Shown here in pieces: positions 58,749 to 64,000 of a DNA stretch of 64,000 bases. The DNA comes from Chloroflexota bacterium (lineage in GTDB: Bacteria; Chloroflexota; Dehalococcoidia; Tepidiformales; Tepidiformaceae): assembly GCA_026710655.1 (NCBI GenBank), contig JAPOQN010000031.1, positions 58,914 to 122,913 on the forward strand, in the 5' to 3' direction. A program made the translations under genes and the position numbers. Numbering within the stretch: the stretch's first letter is position 1; every line of letters starts with the position of its first letter. The notes under the pieces were generated by a model, which was not told the DNA's origin, ran no database searches, and saw only the letters and a list, made by a program, of their open reading frames with translations.

Positions 58749-58776
58749 TTCACAAGCGCCGGGATCGTGATACGCT
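58749..58776 (+). promoter_or_regulatory. Putative promoter of etfBA
   Basis: TTCACA (58749-58754) and TACGCT (58771-58776) are spaced by 16 nt, with TG two bases before the -10 (TGATACGCT, extended -10 pattern). It lies about 80 nt upstream of the etfB GTG. Confidence 0.4.
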
Positions 58777-58856
58777 GGCCGGCGCAGCGGCGCATGGCTG
58801 GCCCTGCCCGCTCCATCCATTTCTGACCCGTCTGTAACGAAGGAGTTGGCGTCAGC

Positions 58857-59660
58857 GTGAACATTGTCGTCTGCGTCAAGCAGATCCCCGATCCGGAGAC
58901 GCCGGCCTCGCAGTTCGCCGTCGATGAGGCGGCGAAGCGCGTGATCCCCGCACAGGGCATCGCGCCGGTGGTGAACCCCTACGACCCCCAGGCCACGGAG
59001 GCGGCCCTCCGACTCAAGGACGCCGCCGGCGAGGGCAAGGTCACGGTCATCAGTCTGGGCGAAGATTCCGCCCGCGACGCCATCAAGCACGCCCTCGCCA
59101 TGGGCGCCGACGAAGGTGTCCTGCTGAGCGACCCCGACTTCGAGAACATCGATAACTTCCAGACGGCCACGGCGCTCGCCCGCGCGATCGAGAAGGTCGG
59201 CGATGTCGACCTCGTGCTCATGGGCCGCGCCTCCGCCGACTGGGACATGGGCGTCGCCCCCCTGGGCGTCGCCGAGCAGCTCGGCATCCCCTGCGTCACC
59301 ATCGCCAAGTCGATGGAGCTGGATGGCGATACGCTCACAGTCGAGCGCGTGCTCGACGACGGCTTCCAGACCGTCGAGGTGGACACCCCCGCGGTCGTCT
59401 CCATCTCCAACGAGTTCGGCGAGCCGCGCTACCCGCAACTCCGCCAGATCATGCTCGCCGCCAAGAAGACCGTGCAGGTCTGGTCGGCGGACGACCTGGA
59501 GCTTGAGGACGACGAAGCCGGCGAGGACAACCGCTGGCTCGCGCTCGAAGCCCTCTACATCCCCCAGGTCGAGAGCAACGTTGAAATCATCGAGGGCGAC
59601 TCCCCCGAGGAGCAGGCCCAGAACCTCGCGCACAAGCTGCGCGAGGCCAAGCTTATCTAG
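58857..59660 (+). CDS. etfB: Electron transfer flavoprotein beta subunit
   Basis: A 267-residue ETF beta subunit: MNIVVCVKQIPDPETPASQF, NPYDPQATEAALRLKD, VTVISLGEDSARDAIKHALAMGADEG (AMP/FAD-binding region), VDLVLMGRASADWDMGVAPL and the EtfB signature around DGFQTVEVDTPAVVSISNEF. It forms a cytosolic heterodimer with EtfA, carrying electrons from acyl-CoA dehydrogenases to the membrane quinone pool. GTG 58857 is preceded by AGGAG. etfA follows after 10 nt. It fits the acyl-CoA catabolism suggested elsewhere in the window. Confidence 0.96.
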   Translation: MNIVVCVKQIPDPETPASQFAVDEAAKRVIPAQGIAPVVNPYDPQATEAALRLKDAAGEGKVTVISLGEDSARDAIKHALAMGADEGVLLSDPDFENIDNFQTATALARAIEKVGDVDLVLMGRASADWDMGVAPLGVAEQLGIPCVTIAKSMELDGDTLTVERVLDDGFQTVEVDTPAVVSISNEFGEPRYPQLRQIMLAAKKTVQVWSADDLELEDDEAGEDNRWLALEALYIPQVESNVEIIEGDSPEEQAQNLAHKLREAKLI

Positions 59661-59670
59661 AGGAACGCCG

Positions 59671-60633
59671 ATGCCTGGAACGCTCATTATCGCGGAGACG
59701 GCCGATGGCGCCGTCGCTCCCCTTTCCTTCGAACTACTGGCCGCTGCGCGCGCGCTGGCCGACGAGGGCGCCGGCTCCGTCAGCGCCCTCGTCGCGGGTG
59801 ACGAGTCACTCGCCCAGCCCCTCTTCGAACACGGCGCCGATGCCGTCTACCTCGCCCCCGCCGGCTCCCTCGATCCCGGCTACGCCGAGACGGGCGCTGG
59901 AGCGGCCCTCGCTGCGCGTGAGGCCGCCGATGCCGACATCGTGCTCATGGGCCAGACCAGCGTCGGGCGCGACCTCGGGCCCCTCATGGCCTTCCGCCTG
60001 AACACCGCCGTCGCCATGGAGTGCCTCTCCCTGGCCATCGACGGCGGCCGTCTGCGGGCGGTCCGCAGCTGCTACGGCGGCAACGCCAACGCCGAGGTCA
60101 CCTGGCGGGGCGACGTGCAGATCGCGACGCTCAAGCCGAAGGCGCTTGATCCCCTGCCAGCCGATGCCAGCCGCAGCGGCTCCGTGACGTCGATCGACGC
60201 CACCGGCGAGCAGCGCGTGCGCGTCATCTCCACCGAGGCGGCGGAGTCGACCGGCGTCCGGCTCGAGGATGCCGAGGTCGTCGTCTCCGGCGGCCGCGGC
60301 CTGGGCGACCCCTCCGCCTTCGAGATGATGGAGGAGCTTTCCCAGTTGCTCGGCGGCGCCACCGGCGCAAGCCGCGCCGCCTGCGACCTCGGCTGGTACC
60401 CGCCCTCGCAGCAGGTTGGCCTCACCGGCAAGACGGTCACGCCCAACCTCTACATCGCCGTCGCCATCAGCGGCGCCAGCCAGCACATGGCCGGCATGGC
60501 GGGCTCCAAGAACATCGTCGCCGTCAACCGCGACCCCGACGCCAACATGGTGCAGGTCTCGCGCTTCGCCGTCGTCGAGGACTACAAGAAGGTCGTCCCC
60601 GCCCTCATCGAGGCCATCAAGGCCCTCGACTAG
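59671..60633 (+). CDS. etfA: Electron transfer flavoprotein alpha subunit
   Basis: A 320-residue ETF alpha subunit. The N-terminal domain (GTLIIAETADGAVAPLSFEL) is followed by the C-terminal FAD domain with VVVSGGRGLGDPSAFEMMEE, ASRAACDLGWYPPSQQVGLT, GKTVTPNLYIAVAISGASQH and NIVAVNRDPDANMVQVSRF, the EtfA signature. It binds FAD and partners with EtfB directly upstream. ATG 59671 has AGGAA upstream; longer in-frame starts would lie inside etfB. The stop overlaps the convergent penicillin-binding protein stop by 4 nt. Confidence 0.96.
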   Translation: MPGTLIIAETADGAVAPLSFELLAAARALADEGAGSVSALVAGDESLAQPLFEHGADAVYLAPAGSLDPGYAETGAGAALAAREAADADIVLMGQTSVGRDLGPLMAFRLNTAVAMECLSLAIDGGRLRAVRSCYGGNANAEVTWRGDVQIATLKPKALDPLPADASRSGSVTSIDATGEQRVRVISTEAAESTGVRLEDAEVVVSGGRGLGDPSAFEMMEELSQLLGGATGASRAACDLGWYPPSQQVGLTGKTVTPNLYIAVAISGASQHMAGMAGSKNIVAVNRDPDANMVQVSRFAVVEDYKKVVPALIEAIKALD

Positions 60634-62738
60634 GGCGCCGGCTCCTCCTCCCCGTCCCCTTCCTCCCCTTCGCCGCCGTCCAGGGCGGCGAGGATGAGGT
60701 CGCGTGCGAGCGGGGCCGCCACCCTGCGGCCTTCATCGGCGACGTCGAAGACCACGGCGGCCAGCACGGCGGGAGCCTCCCGCGGCGAGTAGGCCACGAA
60801 CAGGACATGCGCCTGCCCCTCCGCCTCCTCCGCGGTGCCGGACTTGCCCCCGAAGTCGTGGTAGCCCGCGTCGGCGAAGACCCACCCGGCCGTCCCCCGG
60901 GTGCTCGTGACCAATTCGAGTCCGTGGCGCAGGTGGGCGGCGTGTTCGGGTGCGAGCGGGAGGGGATGGAGCACGGTGGGAGGCGCTCCGGCGAGGATCG
61001 TCGGTGTGCGTAGCTCCCCCGCTAGGAAGGCGCTGTAGCCATTCGCCAGCTGCAGGGGCGTGAGCAGCAGGTCTCCCTGCCCGATACCCAGGTTGACCGC
61101 GTCGCCGGGGTACCAGGGTGCGTTCCGGACCGACTGCTTCCAGGCGGCGTCGGGCACGAGCCCCGAGTCCTCGTAGAGGCCGTCCACGCCCGTCTCGGCG
61201 CCGAAGCCGAAGGCCCGCGCCATGTCGGAGAGGGCGCCCGGCGCGTCGTTGTAGAGCGTGAGCGCGATCTCGTAGAACACCGGATTGCAGGAGCGCATCA
61301 ACCCCTCGGCGATGGTGAGCGGTCCACGCTCCCCCTCCCAGTTGCGCCGGGGCGGGTCGAGCCCGTCCCAGGTGGCCCCGCAGAAGAGGCGATCCTGGGG
61401 CGTATACAACCCCTCCGCCAGCCCCGCCGCCCCCGTCACGATCTTGAACGTCGAGCCCGCCGAGTAGAGGCCCTGTGTAGCGCGGTCGTTGAGCGGGTCG
61501 TCCTCGTTTGCCGTCACTTCCGTGAGCGCCCGCTCGTTCCCGAGCTCGAAGTCGTTGGGGTCAAAGGACGGCGAGCTGTTGAGCGCGAGGATGGCGTTCG
61601 TACGCGCGTCCAGCACGACCGAGGCGCCCCGCATCCCCGCCAGCCCCTCGTGGGAGGTCCGCAGCAGGGACGCGTCGAGCGTGGTGTGCACATCCGCCCC
61701 GGCCACGTACGCCCGCTCGAAGAGGACCACGACCTCGTCCCCCCCGGTGACAAGCAGCCGCGCCCCTGTCCGCCCCGCCAGCACGCCGTTCATGGCCGCC
61801 TCGATACCGACGGCGCCCAGGCGGTCGCCCGGCCGCAGGATCGCCTCCGGTCGGGCGGCGATCTCCTCGGCCGTGTATTCGCGCGTGTACCCCACCACGT
61901 GCGCGGCTGCCGGTCCGAGGGGATGCACGCGCCGCTCCTCGAACCAGAGCACGGCCCCCGGCACCGCCTCGACGAAGCGCGCCGCCTCCTCCACGCGCGA
62001 GTCGGACACGATTCCCAGCGGCACCCGCTGCCGCTGCCCGAGGGGACTCGCGAACGCCGCCGCCACTTCCTCTTCCTCGAACCCGAAGGAGACGAAGGCC
62101 GCGGTGACGGTGTTCTCGTCGAACACGCGGCTGCGGTCGAGCCCGATCATGCGAACGTCGAGCGTGATCGCAAGGGGCTCGCCGTTCCGGTCGTAGATGG
62201 CGCCCCGCGTTGGCCGCTGCACCTCCCCCCGCAGCTGGCTGCCGCTCGTGAGGGACGGGTGGATCACCGATGGCGTCCACGCGATCCGGGGAAAGCCCTC
62301 CTGCAGAGCAACGAAGGACACTGCGGTGGCATACTCAAGCGTGCCGAAGTAGCTTGTCTCCAGGCGGACGTGGAAGGTGACGCCCTGACCATCCTCAGCG
62401 GAGACGGACACAGCAATGGTCCTGACGGCCGCCTCCTGGCGGAAGCTGTCGTAGGTTGCGGCGAAGGTTGCCAGGGGCAGCGCCGCTCGCGTGCGGCCGT
62501 CCAGGAGCCGGTACATCGCCGGGGCGTCAGCGCGCTCCCAGGCCTCGGCGAACCGCTCGGCGACCACCAGGGGGGTCTCGTCCACCGGCGTGGGCGCAAC
62601 CGTGGCCGGTGGCGATGCGGATGGGGACGGCGGCGGCGCGGCTTGGTCGCCGCCCGTCAGGATGCGGATACCGCCGGCAGCGCCGCCGGCGATCACGCCA
62701 ACCAGGACAGACGCCAGAAGGAACCTGCGTAAGGTCAT
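60630..62738 (-). CDS. Penicillin-binding protein (class B-like transpeptidase with NTF2-like domain)
   Basis: A 702-residue protein. An N-terminal membrane anchor (residues 4-24) and Pro/Ser linker lead to an NTF2-like (MecA-N) domain at about 48-160 (ERFAEAWERADAPAMYRLLD). The PBP dimer domain contains RGAIYDRNGEPLAI. The transpeptidase has STFK (nucleophile Ser about 425), SCN (SxN) and GKSGTAEEAEG (KSGT at about 630). It cross-links peptidoglycan outside the membrane, or has a related role if the wall is thin or absent as in some Chloroflexota. ATG 62738 shares the CATG at 62736-62739 with the divergent gene's start. Confidence 0.9.
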   Translation of the reverse strand: MTLRRFLLASVLVGVIAGGAAGGIRILTGGDQAAPPPSPSASPPATVAPTPVDETPLVVAERFAEAWERADAPAMYRLLDGRTRAALPLATFAATYDSFRQEAAVRTIAVSVSAEDGQGVTFHVRLETSYFGTLEYATAVSFVALQEGFPRIAWTPSVIHPSLTSGSQLRGEVQRPTRGAIYDRNGEPLAITLDVRMIGLDRSRVFDENTVTAAFVSFGFEEEEVAAAFASPLGQRQRVPLGIVSDSRVEEAARFVEAVPGAVLWFEERRVHPLGPAAAHVVGYTREYTAEEIAARPEAILRPGDRLGAVGIEAAMNGVLAGRTGARLLVTGGDEVVVLFERAYVAGADVHTTLDASLLRTSHEGLAGMRGASVVLDARTNAILALNSSPSFDPNDFELGNERALTEVTANEDDPLNDRATQGLYSAGSTFKIVTGAAGLAEGLYTPQDRLFCGATWDGLDPPRRNWEGERGPLTIAEGLMRSCNPVFYEIALTLYNDAPGALSDMARAFGFGAETGVDGLYEDSGLVPDAAWKQSVRNAPWYPGDAVNLGIGQGDLLLTPLQLANGYSAFLAGELRTPTILAGAPPTVLHPLPLAPEHAAHLRHGLELVTSTRGTAGWVFADAGYHDFGGKSGTAEEAEGQAHVLFVAYSPREAPAVLAAVVFDVADEGRRVAAPLARDLILAALDGGEGEEGDGEEEPAP

Positions 62739-63864
62739 GCAGTACTCGCGCCTGTTCCCCGCCACGATAATTGTAGCAGCGCTGATCTTCGCTGCCTGTA
62801 ACGGAACAGGCGATTCGGACGAAACGGGCCCCGGCCCCGATGTGATCCGCCCAGCCTCACAGGGGCCGCCCCGGACCGTGCGCCTGGGCCTCGGCGCCCA
62901 GCCCGCCGAGGAGACCCGCGAGGTCTACGTCGATACCTTCACGACTGCCGCCCGCCACGCAGAGCTCGTCAGCATCGCCCGCGTGCCCCCCTGGCGGGAG
63001 TTCTTCCCCGGCGCCGAGGTCTCCGAGGGAACGCACGCGCTCATGCGCCTCGAACGGGACCTCGTGCGCCAGTACGACCTCGCCCTCCTCTTCGCCATCG
63101 ACCCCACCGACGGCGCCGTCCAGCGCACGCGCATCGCCGGCCTCCCCGAGACCCCCCAGCCCGAGGAAGGGTTCCTGCGCGAGGACGTGCAGCAGGCGCT
63201 CGTCGCCTACGCCATCTACATCGCCACCAACTACGAGCCCGAGTACTTGGTGCTGGGCGTCGAGATCAACATGTTGCGGGCCCGCTCCCCCGAACAGTTC
63301 CGGGGGTTCCTCCAGGCTTATCGCAGGGCCTACGACGCCGTGAAGTCGATCCGGCCCGACATCAAGGTGTTCCCCACCTTCCAGCTCGAGGACCTGCTCG
63401 GTCAGCTCACCCAGCAGCACCCGCCCCAGTGGGAAGCCGTCGAGGCGTTCGGGCGGCGCCTCGACGTCCTCGCCATCTCCACCTACCCCTACCTCTCCTC
63501 CGCCATCCGCCTCGTGCGCGAGATTCCCGCCGGCTACTACAGCCAGCTCCGCGATCGCTTTGCCGGGGAGATCTTGGTCAGCGAGGCCGGCTACGCCTCC
63601 GCCACAATCGAGGGCCACTCCTGGGTCGGCTCAGAGCGTGAGCAGGAGCAGTTCCTGCGGCGCCTGCTGGACGATGCCGAAGCGAACGGCTTCGGCGCTG
63701 TCGTCTGGGTGGCCGAACGCGACCCCATGCAGAGTCGCCAGGGCGGCGCCGCCGTGCTCAATGATGTCGGCCTGCGCTTCAGCGACGGCGCCGACAAAAT
63801 TGCGTGGGCGGTCTGGGAGGAGTGGGCCCTGCGTCCCCTGCCCGCTCCCGCTGAGGGGAACTAG
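62737..63864 (+). CDS. Lipoprotein with TIM-barrel glycoside-hydrolase-like domain
   Basis: A 375-residue protein with a lipoprotein signal (RLFPATIIVAALIFAACNG, lipobox Cys about 21). The remainder resembles clan-A glycoside hydrolases: YLVLGVEINMLRARSPEQF (acid/base-type Glu after strand 4), DVLAISTYPYLSSAIRLV and GEILVSEAGYASATIEGHSW (nucleophile-type Glu in strand 7), ending with AVVWVAERDP. An extracytoplasmic glycan-active enzyme or a related binding protein is inferred; the family number is uncertain. Its stop codon is part of the CTAG immediately before the insertion sequence, so the native C-terminus may have been altered. Confidence 0.7.
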   Translation: MQYSRLFPATIIVAALIFAACNGTGDSDETGPGPDVIRPASQGPPRTVRLGLGAQPAEETREVYVDTFTTAARHAELVSIARVPPWREFFPGAEVSEGTHALMRLERDLVRQYDLALLFAIDPTDGAVQRTRIAGLPETPQPEEGFLREDVQQALVAYAIYIATNYEPEYLVLGVEINMLRARSPEQFRGFLQAYRRAYDAVKSIRPDIKVFPTFQLEDLLGQLTQQHPPQWEAVEAFGRRLDVLAISTYPYLSSAIRLVREIPAGYYSQLRDRFAGEILVSEAGYASATIEGHSWVGSEREQEQFLRRLLDDAEANGFGAVVWVAERDPMQSRQGGAAVLNDVGLRFSDGADKIAWAVWEEWALRPLPAPAEGN

Positions 63865-64000
63865 GGCCTGTTCACCTTAACGCGGAGTGCTGGCAGGATG
63901 TTGCTGGGGTAGGCGGTGGGCCCCGAGGGTCCGATGGAACTGACGGATGCGCAGTACGAGCGGATCGCGTCCTTGCTGCCGAAACCCCGAGGCAGCCTCA
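63865..64000 (+). mobile_element. Left end of an IS5-family insertion sequence
   Basis: The element begins GGCCTGTTCACCTTAACGCG immediately after CTAG (63861-63864), the kind of target duplicated by IS427-group IS5 elements. The transposase start follows at 63934. The right end, second inverted repeat and target duplication are outside the window, so only one end is seen. Confidence 0.7.
63934..64000 (+). CDS. IS5-family transposase, N-terminal fragment (runs off the window)
   Basis: The first 22 codons encode MELTDAQYERIASLLPKPRG, the classic N-terminus (DUF4096-like) of IS5-family transposases, which reads MELTDxQWxxIxPLLP. The DDE catalytic domain lies beyond the window. Its start follows CCCGAGGGTCCG without a strong SD. 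It is on the same strand as the lipoprotein gene it abuts. Confidence 0.75.
   Translation, partial: MELTDAQYERIASLLPKPRGSL

Overview
The window is high-GC (about two thirds G+C by eye), densely packed bacterial chromosomal DNA. It carries paired sulfatases with a formylglycine-generating enzyme, paired SCP-x-type thiolase/OB-fold proteins, a Rieske oxygenase, peptide-type ABC permeases, many lipoproteins, an alpha-2-macroglobulin, small toxin-antitoxin loci and a modular PKS. This mix resembles Chloroflexota of the Dehalococcoidia/SAR202 type. That placement is inferred from gene content; no 16S rRNA or ribosomal protein gene is present to confirm it.

Layout. 1-6.6 kb: start of an XdhC/CoxI gene, a glyoxalase-like protein, a TumE-like TA pair, a hydrolase co-transcribed with a CMD/AhpD-like protein that reads through an in-frame UGA (probable selenoprotein), a retropepsin-like protease, a ThDP enzyme, an SDR and a Uma2 nuclease. 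6.7-13 kb: catabolic genes, with two thiolase plus Zn-ribbon/OB-fold pairs, a Rieske oxygenase and an HpcH/HpaI aldolase. 13-16.1 kb: a DtxR-type regulator divergent from a catalytic/degenerate pair of ferritin-like diiron proteins. 16.1-21.4 kb: hicB with a decayed hicA, then three tandem HExxH lipoproteins. 21.5-24.9 kb: tRNA-Glu, a lower-GC HAD phosphatase, a DUF1330 protein and an NCS2-type permease with an extra C-terminal domain. 25-33.6 kb: sulfatase, FGE, ABC substrate-binding protein, two permeases and a second sulfatase. 33.7-45.2 kb: a reverse-strand polyketide operon (giant PKS, free ACP, Sfp-type PPTase, hydrolase). 45.3-53.6 kb: a second NCS2-type permease of the same unusual architecture and a 2,115-residue alpha-2-macroglobulin-like protein. 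53.7-64 kb: NAD(P)-binding/DUF2867 protein, PIN-like TA pair, GlnK-Amt, a 56-bp tandem repeat, EtfBA, a penicillin-binding protein, a TIM-barrel-like lipoprotein and the left end of an IS5-type element.

The strongest unusual signals are the CxxU CMD protein, with a bacterial SECIS-like hairpin at the right distance, and the PKS. The PKS has fungal highly-reducing domain order (KS-AT-DH-MT-ER-KR-ACP), followed by a second KS whose AT has been neatly excised; a free ACP with an atypical PSP attachment motif lies just downstream. Other notable points are the permeases with an appended GHKL-like domain, the HExxH lipoprotein triplet, the diiron protein paired with a ligand-less paralogue, and two divergent genes whose start codons share one CATG.
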